This document shows, piece by piece, positions 47,471-59,343 of a stretch of DNA of 64,000 nucleotides. Where the stretch lies: contig JARWKL010000011.1 of assembly GCA_029961685.1 (NCBI GenBank), positions 3,970,501-4,034,500 on the forward strand, read 5' to 3'. Under the pieces are notes generated by a model, which did not search any database, was not told the origin of the DNA, and worked only from the letters and a program-made list of their open reading frames with translations. How positions within the stretch are numbered: the stretch's first letter is position 1; every line of letters starts with the position of its first letter. Origin of the DNA: Aristolochia californica. Lineage: Eukaryota > Streptophyta > Magnoliopsida > Piperales > Aristolochiaceae. The position numbers and the translations under genes are program-made.

Positions 47471-47917
47471 TGGTCTCTACCTTTTTTGGCATCTAATGTA
47501 CAAGATTAGAATCCGATCATAGAGAATCACACCTGTGGGCTATAAACAATATAACATAACCAAATTACTCTCACCTTCAATCGGGTAAAAATTGACTAGG
47601 ACGACTCTAATAGACCCATAGAATTCGAAATCATATAGAAGGGTCTCTACCTTTTTTGGCATCTAATGTACCAGATTCGAATCCGATAATAGAGAATCAC
47701 ACATGTTGGCTATAAACAATATAACATAACCAAATTACTCCCACCTTCAATCGGGTAAAAATTGACTAGGACGACTCTAATAGACCCATAGAATTCGAAA
47801 TCATATAGAAGGGTCTCTACCTTTTTTGGCATCTAATGTAAATCCGATCATAGAGAATCACTGTTGGCTATAAACAATATAACATAACCAAATTACTCTC
47901 ACCTTCAATCGGGTAAA
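47471..47917. repeat. 170-bp tandem repeat, about 2.6 copies
   Basis: Units start at 47471, 47641 and 47811 with GGTCTCTACCTTTTTTGGC and run through TAGAGAATCAC, GGCTATAAACAATATAACAT, CACCTTCAATCGGGTAAA and AGACCCATAGAATTCGAAA. The first two are each exactly 170 bp. The third is partial, with two small deletions, ending near 47917. Copies differ by only a few bases. Confidence 0.95.
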
Positions 47918-48529
47918 TGGGTATTTTGTTCTATTTAATCAACTATAAATTTGTATTTATTTAATTAAATATAAACTGGGTAATGAAGAGATAAGGTGAT
48001 AAAAATTTGATTTTTCACTCAACCTGAAAAAGACCCCAAGCAGACTGGAATTTAGCTAGAATGAAAGGTGTAGAAACAAAAGTTGACTAGTCTCACATCA
48101 AACACAGTTTCAGGCTTCATGCTTTCCACGCCACAGATGCCAAGAACCACCGAATCCAGTCTTATCATCAACGAGACCTGCGCCGGAGATTCCACACAGA
48201 CAGCTGGTTAACTATGATAAAGACGAGCATGATGAGAATAGAGACGGCAATTGCAGAGAATAGAGACGGCAATTGCAGCCCCAACCTGCCTGCAGAATTT
48301 GGTATAGATGTGACAGATTTTATGCGAGTTCACATGAGAATTCCCGTCGGCAACGAAGAGCTCAACATCGGACGCCGGTAGTAAAAATAGGGCACATTCA
48401 TAGAATAGAGCAAGTCACGGATTGACCTCAATGAGATGTATGTTTTTGTTTAAAGAAAGGTCAGAGATTTTTTCATTCTTTAAGCCCTTTTATGCCATGA
48501 TAAAAACTTAACTTGGTAAAAACAAACAA

Positions 48530-48870
48530 GTTTTTTGCTCCGATAAAGCCAAAGAGTACATCTTTGGTGAATTTCAATCTTTTTGTCAGGATCAAGGCAT
48601 TATCCATAAAACATCATGTGCCTACACCCCTCAACAAAACGGTGTGGCCGAAAGGAAAAATTAATGGGCATGTTGGTTAAAGAAGAAAGAATAGTCAGTT
48701 CGATTAGATTGTGGAGTCCAAAATTTATCAGATTATTTATCTCAATAGAAGTATATTTCATGAAAAAATATTAACCTTAAATGAAAGATTTCAAAGTCTA
48801 GTTTCATAAGGAGCAATTTTTATGTCAATCTGATCTAAGTGTGAGGAGATATTCTCATTGGAGTCGATAG
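48530..48870 (+). mobile_element. Copia integrase fragment, rearranged
   Basis: At 48537-48662 the plus strand reads CSDKAKEYIFGEFQSF, then GIIHKTSCAYTPQQNGVAER, the catalytic-core segment of Copia integrase. The frame then breaks and passes into what looks like the RNase H end (RSIFHEKI.., compare NPVFHERTKHIEVD) near 48735-48800. A large internal deletion is implied. No LTRs were found. Confidence 0.75.
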
Positions 48871-51800
48871 GGCCATACTACATAATGAAGCAAATCAAGC
48901 AATCATAACAGATTAAAAATGCAACTTTTTATGTCAAATTTGCTATAAATTTGACATAAATAGTTTCATTCTCCAATAATATGTTATGACTACTTGATTT
49001 CTATATTAATTATTTGTAGTAAAATAATAAATACAGTTATATGTCTACCTCAAGAAACTCAATAGAGGGCTCACCTACATCAACAGATTCAATAGAGGGT
49101 AACTAGTCTAAGGAAGGTGGCGGAAGAAAAAGGCAAGAGAAAGATATTGATTAGCTTTGGCTAGTTTACTTTTGACTACTGGGGATGACAAAAAGAGAAA
49201 AATAAAACACACATTGAATGGGAATATGATACCCCCTATAGAACGTCCAACTCTTGTTTTTACAAAGTTATACAACATAAGTAAGGAAACCGACTCTTTT
49301 AGCCAAACTAGGAACCTACTCTAATCAAACTCTGAGATTGCCAATTTCCAACATAAGAAACCAACTAAATTCAAAAAATCTTATTCTAATTAGGAAACTA
49401 TATGTTGGGTAGTGATGGTGAATAAGTTTGTCTAATTGTGTTGTCAAGTTCAAACTCATTTTAATTTGACCTTTATGTGCGTTCACTATTTGATTAATTC
49501 GGTACCAAAATGATTTCAAAATAAAGGATTTATACACACATGAACAATTACACAATAAATACATAGAATTAATAGTGGTTTACAATCTTATCTTGGATTA
49601 TAAATCCTCTTCTAGGTGTTCTACTAGGTTTGGGTTGTCAAGTTGCATTTACAACAAATTACTTCAAAGGCCAATTTTAACGTTACTTATATATAGCGCT
49701 GTATACAACTCAATTGACTACAACCACTGACTTACACAAACTCAATTTTACATAAATTTACAACAACAAACTAGACACACAACTTAGACCCACAAAGAGA
49801 TATTTTAGTCAACAACTATGCTACACGAGCCTAGACTGACACATGTATTTGTATCAATACACTAGCCATACCAAGCTAGACACATAGGGATTTTTAGCAA
49901 TACTTGTCCAGTAGCAGTAGTAAGGCTTCTTGGCCTTCATTTTGAGAAATGTAATACCCAACTAAGAAGTAACTTTGATATACGAAGGATCTTTCAACAA
50001 CAAATTCTTAGACACAGGCTTCTCTCAATCAAATTGAGATAAAGAATGGTCTTGTGTACCCAACACCTGACCAATGCTTGCAAGGTTAGTTGCTTACAAT
50101 TTCAACCCAATATAAAAACTTCTCAATAGGAAGATTTCAAATATAATGAGATTAGTTTCACCTATTTCAAGTAATTAATCAATGTAATCGTAACTCAACG
50201 AGTCCTTACATGACTAGATTTCAAAATATAATCTTCATAAAATTGGATTGACTTTTCAAATAGGGAAAAATCACATGAAACAATTCAATGCAAATAATGA
50301 TTTCATGTTATGAGCCAACGAGCAATAATCTGAACTTTGACAAATGATCTTAAAGTTATAATGCACAAGTTCAATGTATTCTTCCAAATTCCAACAAAGC
50401 ATTCTATAGTAGAAGCACGTTGAGACTTGGAATTTTATAAAGCTGACCCTAATTTTAATCTTATGTAAACGCCCTTTTTAGATGGCCTAACAAATTAATA
50501 TGCTAGAATATAATGATTTCAAAATATAAGAGTACAAACTCTAACAAAAAAAATGCTAAGTAAATAAAGATTTCAAAATATGAGCCCAAAACGTACTTTT
50601 GTTTTATTCTGGCTACCTTTCTGAAACTCAATTTCAATCTCCAAAGTAGATTTCAATATATGAGAGCACTTAGAACTGAGTTTTTTTTTTCCTTTGGAGT
50701 CAAGAGAGTAATAAATTTTGGGGATGAATCATCTTAAATAGATGAGTTCATAATGTTTAAAAATAGTTGTTGAACTTAAAAAGGGATTTTTTGTCATTTT
50801 CCAAATCTCGAAAAATTTCAACTAAAAATATAAAAAATACTTAAATTTTTTAGCTATTGATCATAAAAAAGTCACTTACAAATTTTGGAGATCTATCATT
50901 GTTGCATCAAAGCCTTCAATCTCGTTCTATAATTGTTTTGGAATGCATAATTTAGATGATCTTTGTTAGATGCTTCATTCTTCTTACCCAGGTGTTAAGC
51001 ATCATTAGATTAGGTGTCTAGACAGATTGTTGAACAAATATTTCTAAAAGCTTTTCTCTTTCATCTTCGATTGGATGGTGACTATTTGATTGCATGACCT
51101 TCTTTTTCAGGGCTATATTTCTTCATTTCCTCTTCTTGCCTCTTCTAGGTTGCCATTTGGTCACCTATGAGAATGATCTCTTGGAAGGGAGTTCTCTCTC
51201 TCTCTCTCTCTCTCTCTTTTTGGTTGGATAGTTGACTTCTTTTCCTTTCAGTTGAATGGGTTTGCCTTGCTTATTGTGCTAAGCATTCACCAGGTTGGAT
51301 GGTTCCCAAGATAGTTGCTTCTAATGAGTTTACTATCTCTTGTTTGGTCAAACAATGCTAGTAGGTGATTTAGTTGGTTTGTTTTTTGGCATGAATACTT
51401 GCTTCCCTTTTGTATGGGTCGATGAGACAGTCTTTCACTATTTTAACAAAAAAATTACAAGTTTTTTTCTTCCGCTATAAGGCATATTTAATGTATATCA
51501 TATATTATTCCTAATTATACACTTATTCACCTGTCTCTGCATTTATTCCATAGGGACCTAACACATGGCAGGGGAAGGGGAGCAATTGCTTCATTTATCA
51601 TATTGCTTTCCAATTTTGTTTCCCAAAATTGAAGTCCTATTCTTCTTCCATATGATAATTCCAACTATTTTTTTCAACTTCTATCACTTCTCTAAACCAT
51701 CTTAGAGACGGGTTAGGTTCTTGCCTGAATTATTCAAATTTCGTTGATTGTATACTCTTTTTGTAGAGGTTGATCTTATTACATGTAATAACTTTGTTAC

Positions 51801-52860
51801 CACAACTAGTAGAGAAGAGGAAAATAATGGAAGCTTGAATCTTAATGGGGATTCTTCGTCCCATAAAACAATGCATTGGGGCAACTTTCTATTAGTTATT
51901 CTTCATTTGATTCTCTTCAGATTTTACTTTCAATCAAGATATTGTTTGTGGAAAATTGTGGTTGATGTATGATTCAATACCCTTATGAAACTAACTTATA
52001 GAAAAGTACTTTGAAAAGAAATAATTATAAGAATCACCGATTTAGAATTGATGGATTATGGATACACCATTTGATTATTACAAGGAAAGACTTATTATCA
52101 TAACTATACTAAACTTACTCCTCTTGATCAAATGGATGATGCCTCCGATTCTTCTACTCAAGGAGTTGGTTGAGTGAAGGAGCTTTGTGTTGGCCCAGGT
52201 GGCTTCTCAAGATGGGGAATATAAGTTAAAAATTTAACTTAGGCGTGGAATATAAAGTATGCAATAAAAGAATTTCAAAGTAAAAATTCAATCACACACC
52301 ATAGGGAGACATAAGGATTTTTGTTAATGATGTTCCCCAATTGATATTCACTATCCTAGAACTAGTGCTTGAAAATTTTCATTATTTAAGCTCTAATAGC
52401 TGGAATTATATAAAAAAGATTTCAGTTCTCTTTAAGCCAAGTGTAGCTCAAATACATGCTTCTACAAATACAATCTGCCTAGGAAATTGGTTAGATTCTA
52501 GCTCTAGTTGACCATTTCTATCTAGATTAAAATAGGTTCTTGATGAACCTTTCACAAAAGAGAAATAAAAAAAAAATACTTACACCCTTTCACTTGGAGA
52601 GTACCTTCTCCTTGAGAGATCAAATCATCCAATCTTTGCACTATAATGTGAATATGGGAGCTTGTCTAAATTAAATGCAAGGAAAGGTGGAGGAAAGAGT
52701 AGGAGATTTTACAAGATGACTTTGAGACTTTGTAAGACTTTGAGAATAAATGCTTGAAGATTTGCCAATAAATGCTCATAATTTTTTCTATGTAAAGTTT
52801 GGTGGAGTATTTATAACTTCCCCAAGCCAAACTAGTCATTTTTTTCTTGTTTGCATATGT
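48871..52860. other. Intergenic DNA without recognised genes
   Basis: AT-rich with short spurious frames. A (CT)n microsatellite lies at 51193-51217. Between 50130 and 50670 a GATTTCAAAATATRAGAG-like word recurs five times at irregular spacing. No coding domain, LTR or TIR was identified. Confidence 0.5.
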
Positions 52861-52861
52861 C

Positions 52862-53440
52862 AATGTTTGGAATGATTAATCATTGAAAAATGATTAATCA
52901 TTGAAAAATGATTGATCAATCAATCATGTTTAACAACTATTTTTCTCTCAGGATGTTATTTATTGATCGATGGTATGATTGATCAATATCTTCCTGTTGG
53001 GCTTAACATGTTAAGTTGATCGATCATTACTAGGGTGTAATCTATCAATCGAAATTTCCTTTGGCAGTGTAATACAAGTATGATTGATTGGTGAACTTCT
53101 TATGTTCGATCATGCTTTATGTCCCTGATTGGCAAAATTTTGTCCGATCAATCAGTCATGTGGGGTGATCGATCATTTAATGTAAAAATTACTTGTTTGG
53201 ACAATATTGATCGATCAGTCATGTGGGATGATCGATAATTCAATGTAAAAATTACTTGTTTGGATAATATTGATAGATCAGTCCAAGTGGGATGATCAAT
53301 CATACTTTATAATATGATATGACCATGTTCTCAATGATTGATCATGCTTTATACTCTTGGCCTATGCGCTTCTGGATAATCAATCATTGGTAGAGGTTGA
53401 TCGATCATTCCAGTGTCAGTTCATTTAATTAACTGAAAAA
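52862..53440. repeat. Field of GATCGATCA-like palindromic repeats
   Basis: Variants of TGATCGATCATT, GATTGATCAATCAATC and AATGATTAATCATTG occur more than a dozen times in under 600 bp. There is one clear longer doubling (a GATCGATCAGTCATGTGGGATGATCGAT-like block near 53160-53230 and again near 53205-53300, with ATTACTTGTTTGGA between). The spacing is irregular, so it is not a simple satellite. Confidence 0.7.
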
Positions 53441-53784
53441 AACGTGGGAATGAATGATCCTAAGTGGTCTAATATGTTTGAAAGATGTATAGGATGTTTT
53501 GAAATATGTATGAATACAATGTGTGTCCTAAAGCTCCATGTTTAACATTGTATCTCAAATCAAAGGAGTTTGGACAACTTTCTTATACATGGACCGAGTT
53601 TGGACATATATCAATGAGTCCTAAACTCTAGTCTTTACTTTATCTTCTTCTTCAATGGTGCTTCTTTAAGAGTAAACTTTCTATGATGCTTGAGTTCTTG
53701 AGTAGGCTTGATTCGTTTTGAAGTTTTAGATTTTGAAATACATGTCTCTTGAAGGTAAAGTATGTGGAATACTTAGTTTGCAAA

Positions 53785-53937
53785 TTGTCAGCTCTATGTT
53801 TTTCAGTTACTTTTGCTTTCACACTCGGCAATGGTTGGCAGCATAATCCTTGTTTTCAAACCGGAATGAATGGGCCCATACAAACACTAGTATTGTTGCA
53901 AAGGTTAAGCGATGAGCTCCAAAGAGTACTCCAACAG
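53785..53937 (+). other. Exon-like open segment of unknown origin
   Basis: Within an open frame (53749-53946), codons from about 53800 read like protein: GNGWQHNPCFQTGMNGP, then LVLLQRLSDELQRVLQQ. The segment is bounded by an acceptor-like TTTTTCAG (before 53807) and by CAG|GTAGGC (donor at 53938). No neighbouring exons were found and I do not recognise the family. It may be a stray exon of a pseudogene or pure chance. Confidence 0.25.
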
Positions 53938-54352
53938 GTAGGCTAATGGTTGAAGATGGCAATTTTGTAGTTTATCCTTTATTATCAACATAAGATCTCA
54001 ATGACTATTGCTCTTCAATTACTTATCTCATCACATTATCAACATATACTAGGATTATGGCAACAAACAAATTCAGGGTTGTGAAATTAGCATAACAGTG
54101 TATGATACTAACAAGTATACTGAGCAAATTATCAAGCATACCAATGTATGAATGAGCAACAGGAAAATGCATTAAAGGATTCAGATTAACAACAACAAAT
54201 AGTTATAAGACTGAAGGGAAGTATGGGGTATGATTGTTTCCGATCGAAGAACTAGAAAAAAAACTTATCTTTCTCATGCAGCTCCTCCATGCTGAATAAT
54301 TCCTTCATGAACCATGATCCGAATAAAAAAAATCTGGAATCCTGAAATCATT

Positions 54353-54755
54353 GTTTTGATACCATGTTGACTTCAAGATTCAATACTATTAAGATCTTTA
54401 ACTAGAATGTCGGAGAGAAGAAGGAGAAAGAAAAAAGAAAAGAATAGATAAAAAAGGAGAGAAGAGAAGGTGAGAGAAAAAACTTAACTACAATGTTGGA
54501 GAGAAGAAAGGAAAAGAGAAAGAAGACAAGATAGATAAAAAAGGATGAGTGAAGAGAAGGTGAGAGAAAAAACCTAAAAACGAGAGATAAGTAGAAGAGA
54601 GAAGTAAAAGAGAATTAGGGTTGTTGAAGATATCCAAACCCTTCCCGTTCGCCTTTTTATATAGAAACCTTGCTTTCCACGCGATCAAGACCCGGGTTTC
54701 GGCTGGCGAGTCCTTTACTCTCTTCTACCTAGGGTTTTTGTTAAACCGTTGAACA
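54353..54755 (-). repeat. LTR with primer-binding site, minus strand, abutting the zinc-finger gene
   Basis: On the minus strand the LTR runs from TGTTCAACGG (starting 54755) to GAAGTCAACA (ending 54365). It is followed at once by the Met-tRNA primer-site match TGGTATCAAAAC (54364-54353). A CTATATAAAAAG box lies near 54655-54666. Two direct repeats of about 80 bp inside (about 54400-54482 and 54483-54572: AATGTTGGAGAGAAGAA..., GATAAAAAAGGA) fill the leader. Its start lies 23 bp upstream of the zinc-finger gene's first codon, so the LTR occupies that gene's promoter. Confidence 0.75.
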
Positions 54756-54778
54756 GAGTGGAGACATATAAGTCAATC

Positions 54779-57632
54779 GTGGGTGGTAAATGCTCACATC
54801 GGAGAGTAAAGAAACGAAGACTGTCGCACAAATCCGCACGCTGTGGGAAATTCCTTCAGAAGGATATCCTTTTCTGACATTTATTCCTTCATTTTTTTTT
54901 TTTAAGGTTTTGGATTCAGGAATCGTTCTGTTTCAATTTTGTTCTTCTCTTGACCTATGACGGATCACGCGATGACATGATTTATTCGGAGCTTCGCAAG
55001 ACTGATGAATCCAATCCATTACCTTTGGACGAAGGCCTCCCAGGAATGGGTCAGTGCAACTGTCTGCACTGCGAGTGAGAACCTTTTCCACCTCATAGAG
55101 TACTCTTTTATTTTCACTTATTCTGACTCATTTCCTGTGGTTTCCGTTTTGTTTTCTGGTTAATGTTTGTGCGCTTTCTGGCTTCTCTTCAGTCGGTACT
55201 TCTCGAATGTTTCCGTTAGAGATGATCATTTCCGGTCGAAGCGACACAAGAAACGGTGGGGAGAACTTTGCTGAATCTTGTTGGGTATCTGTCAGCACTT
55301 CCTTTGTCTAAATCCTTTTTTCTCACTGTTTGCTTTGTTTCTTATGCTTACGGTTCTGTCTATATTTTATGGATAATGGATACCAGCCTAGGGGTATCTG
55401 AGTTTCTTTTTGAACTTCTAATGACTTCTGTACCACCAAGTGCCCGATGGCCCTATTTTGCAGTCGTGTTGGGTGTTTGTGTAATCGATGCCCCGAAATT
55501 AATATTCAAATAATGACGTCAAGGATATTGCTTTTTCCATGAGTTACTTTCCCTGTATTCCTTCTTATTGGTATTTAGTTTGTATCCAATGTGATTTTTC
55601 TGATTCGCGTATAGAAATGCACTTCATAACTGTTTGTATTTATCTATGATTGGATCGGTCTAGATGGCAATTTATTGCATAAAGCAGTTTTGACTTTCCT
55701 TTTGTAAAGGAAGACCATGGTGTGGGCAAAGGTTTGCATCTTTGTCTTGCTTAACAGAAACTCGCATAAATTGATGCATGCTTCTTCTTACAGAAATTTC
55801 ACGAATAGATGCTCCAGTGATGATGCTACTGTTTTAATATGCCTTGTTTGACATGTCGTTCCAATTTCTGAACGCCTTAGTGGCTGAATGTGGAACTGAA
55901 GAGACATCTGAGGAGCTTACTCGTGGTAAATGTCAGATATGTAGAACATGAAATTTTGTGATTCCAATGACCATGGAATTTGTTGAACTTGAAAGCGTAA
56001 TGAATATGAATCCTGTTTGCGTTTTGAAAGTCTCTCAAGTTGTTTCTATATTTTGCATTGTGCAGTTATATGATGAAGGTATTGTTTAAGAGTCACAGTG
56101 ATTTATATGAATACACTTGCTTGCCCTTTTCTTCCTTGAAATTTTGTTGTTGTACTACATTTCCAAATTGACTTTTCTGACTCAACTATGAAAGACATTC
56201 ATAAAATAAAATATAAAAAAAAAAATTGCTTGACTAAGTTTTAGATAAGCCTAAGCCAATTCACAACCTACTATATGATGGTTTTATGAGATACTGTAGA
56301 GTCCTTCAGACTTACTAACATACTCTAATTTTCATATTAAGGGGCTCTCTATCTTAAACTATTTTCTGTTAACCTTCAGGCTTTTTGTGAAATGTGCTGA
56401 AAAAAATAAAAATGCCTGGTGCTATATTTCCTTTCCATTATGGGTTTTTTTCTACATTTTCCATTGTAGCTGATGTAGCATTTTGGTCAAACAAAGAAAT
56501 GGCATATCCTATTTATCTTGTAGGTCTGAACACGCTTATCATTAATCTTAGAAGAAATTTTTTATCTCCATTGTTTTAAAATTGGGCTTGAATTGCTCTT
56601 ACTCACCCGAGTTGGCCAGGATCAGTAGGAAACTGAGTAATTATTGAAAACCAGGTTCATTTTTAATGGACTTGCTGAGCAAGTTGAGAGTTTTGTTACA
56701 TGTAAATTTTTATTTTTATGTTATAGTTGCCCATCTTACATGTCATTTTTTTTTTTCCGTTTGGTTTGTTCAAACTTCTTGTGTCATAACTTATTATGAA
56801 TAGATGCAGCATTTATTTTATGTTAAAACACGTGAATATGAAAAGGTTAGATTGCATGGTTTTATGATACTCGTTGAACTCATGTTTTAACTATTTTTTG
56901 TTTTCAGTAATTTATTATAGACTCATAAACATAAGAGAAAGAGCACCAGCTTATGCATTATTTTCACTTAAGTCATGTATGCTTAACCTCCTCCAGACCC
57001 ACCATAGCCAAGCCAAGTTTTTGTGTTTTGCAGTGGCCAACGCATAACACATTGGGCGTTTGTGTTGGATTTTCAAGTATCTGATATGAGTTCTATTTAG
57101 CCAATAAATCCAGATTTTGAGTCTTGGAGTGACCATACCTGTCTTAACTGTATCTGGTTTTCTTGGATATCCATATCAGTTTAGCAAACCAAGAGTTGCT
57201 TTCAGAGGTGTATAATTTGCAAGTCATCTGTAGCATAAATAAAGACATGTGTTGTTCCTTTTAACCAATAGGGATTTTAAGAAGCTCACTGTTTATATCT
57301 ATAACAATGATGGAATTTGAGTTTCTGTAGATGGTCTGTAATTTTCTTGAAGACTAAATTGTTGGAAATGTTGCTTAGTTTGGTTTGTACGTTTTTTAAA
57401 ATGGAGAATTGAAATGATTATCTTTTCACTTCAACAAAGGGAAGATCTTCCAATGTAAGATACTGTGTATTAATCCCCCAGCAGACTCACCCGTTGGAAT
57501 TTGTGTAGAGTAAAACTAATGGACGGACCTGCACCGCATACTCAACTTGATACCGAATCAGCTGCTGGAATGGGCTCTCCTGATGGAGCAAAGCATGTCC
57601 TGAAGGTGCCCCAAATAATCCTGAGGTCTTGA
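54779..57632 (+). CDS. ZNF593/Bud20-type C2H2 zinc-finger protein; GTG in place of the family ATG
   Basis: Exons 54779-54863, 54969-55074, 55193-55255 and 57509-57632 (TGA) encode 125 residues. It begins (V)GGKCSHRRVKKRRLSHKSAR, matching the M-G-G-K-C start and basic patch of plant homologues (At2g36930 group, from memory). Next come KGDDMIYSELRK and DEGLPGMGQ, then the zinc finger C60-x2-C63-x12-H76-x5-H82 (CLHCDRYF...HFRSKRH), then GPAPHTQLD near the end. Relatives are shuttling pre-60S ribosome biogenesis factors. Intron 1 (54864-54968) has AT-AC ends and U12-type signals; introns 2 and 3 are GT-AG. No in-frame ATG exists between the upstream stop (54662) and codon 1; the first in-frame ATG is at 54977, after the basic patch. 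The GTG has A at -3 and G at +4, a strong start context. So it is either non-AUG initiated or crippled; the rest looks intact. Confidence 0.85.
54864..54968 (+). other. Predicted U12-type AT-AC intron
   Basis: The exon 1 border is followed by ATATCCTTTTCTG, the U12 5' splice consensus in its AT-AC form. TTCTCTTGACC (A at 54953) fits the U12 branch site, lying 15 bases before the AC at 54967-54968. Only this acceptor gives KFLQKGDDMIY, as in homologues. There is no usable GT donor at the end of the conserved exon 1 sequence. Confidence 0.85.
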
Positions 57633-59343
57633 CTTAGTAGATTTGGCAGGGCAAGCTACAGGTTTTGTAAGGACTTGTGGTAAAGTATCAAGCTAGGCTG
57701 GTGATTTTAATAGCACTCTACGTTGTCTATATAACATTGCAATGTTTTCATCATTTCATGGGTATAAAGTCCAGTTTTTAGTGAGCATGGGAGAGGGGGG
57801 ATCATATCAGAAAGAGGAAGAAAAGAACTTCCACTGCTGCTCTTATGCAAGTCAAAATCAAACAAAGCATCTTAAAAGAGAGAATCAAAGGATCTTCCAT
57901 TCCATCGGCCATCAGGAGGAAGCAATTTTCCAGTATCTGGTATAGAAATCTTTCCTCTAATAGCTTAATTATGTACCTGCAATTGAAATCAATGAAATTT
58001 TGTGTTTTTTTTTCTACTATCAAATTTTCTCAATGAAAAAAAACCCAGATAATCAGACAGACGCAAACCAAAGTTTGCTCTCTAGTAAATCATGGTGGAT
58101 GCTACCTTTTCAATTCCAGTTGGGTTCAGTCTTGTTGGCTGCCCGCAGATTCCTAGTCACTAGGACCAACCAAGCTGAACCAGACGGTATGGTCCAAATC
58201 ATTCGATAACGACTGAAGAAGGCTAGAAAGATGAGGCACAAAAAATAATTAATACGGACCTGGATGAATCCCAAGGTCAAGTCATTGTTGGAGGGTTTTG
58301 TGAGAAGAGAAAAGGGAGGCAGGAGGAGACAACTGATGGCTCAGTGGGTTCGTGAGGGGTTGCAGTCTGGATCACGCAAGGTGTGGACCACTTTTTGATA
58401 GCTTTGGGTAGCTCATAAGTCGCTTTTGAAATTGAAATTTAACATCGCTTGTGATGGAGAGTGTAGACTTTTTTATGTCCCTCTCATCAATTTCTTTCAT
58501 TTCACATTGGCTACTAAATGAGAACTTAAATGAGACCCTTTCCTCTCTATAAATATGAGTATCTTATTTTAGATGGAAAAAGTCTTACACAATTTGTTTT
58601 TATCATGCACATAAGTTGCTAATAACAACACTTAAAAGTATCATTAATATGTATTCTATTATCTATATTTATGCTCCAAACTCCATTTAAAACTACAAAA
58701 AAAAGAAAAATATTAAAAAAATAAAAAAAAATATTCTGATGAACTTAGTACCATTGAACGACAAGTGATCGATCAATAGTGTTTATTCCATAGACAAACA
58801 ACAATATTAGATGTTGAATGATTGATCATTTTAATGTTTGAGGTAAATAAGAAAACAAAAATATATATACTAATGAGTCGATTCACGAGCTAACAAGACT
58901 TGTTAAACTTAAGAAGTCTTATTTCAAGTTTGAACTCGAGTTAAGCTCGAATGATTTGCGAACCGATTTGGCTTGATGCCACCCCTGCTTATTCATTTCC
59001 AGTTATATATTGTTTCCGTTTGTACTCTGGTTGGTATATGTCCTCTTTTGTTCACACAACTATAAATACAACCTCAATGCACGAGAGAGTATTCAAACCG
59101 CTTGCTCATGACTCAAATTCGTCCGTACACTTCAAAAAAAAAAAAAAAAAAAAAAATATAAAATTATAAGATAAGATTAAACAAATAATGGGTAATTAAT
59201 TTAAGAAAACACCGGACTCAATCCAGCATTTAAATTCAAAATTATCTTCTTCTTGAATGCATACAAAAACTATATTACATATCTTGTATTACCAAACAAT
59301 GGGAGGCAAGCAACAAGTTTTTTTGCTCCCCGATTTGCCCCCA
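57633..59343. other. Intergenic DNA between the zinc-finger gene and ABCB1 (convergent genes)
   Basis: Both neighbouring genes end here. Short frames at 57742-58209 show no domain. A GAACTCGAGTTAAGCTCGAA-type segment ending CTTGATGCCACCCCTGC (about 58860-58990) resembles small hAT-like element ends, but a partner end was not found. A 23-base A run at 59134-59156 marks a probable retroposed tail or microsatellite. Confidence 0.45.

Noticed and set aside
47471..47917. CRISPR-like array
   Set aside because: The repeats are 170 bp, contiguous and without spacers, in a plant genome. It is a plain tandem repeat.
51748..51972. 74-codon frame in intergenic DNA
   Set aside because: No recognisable domain, no splice context, composition like the surrounding AT-rich DNA.
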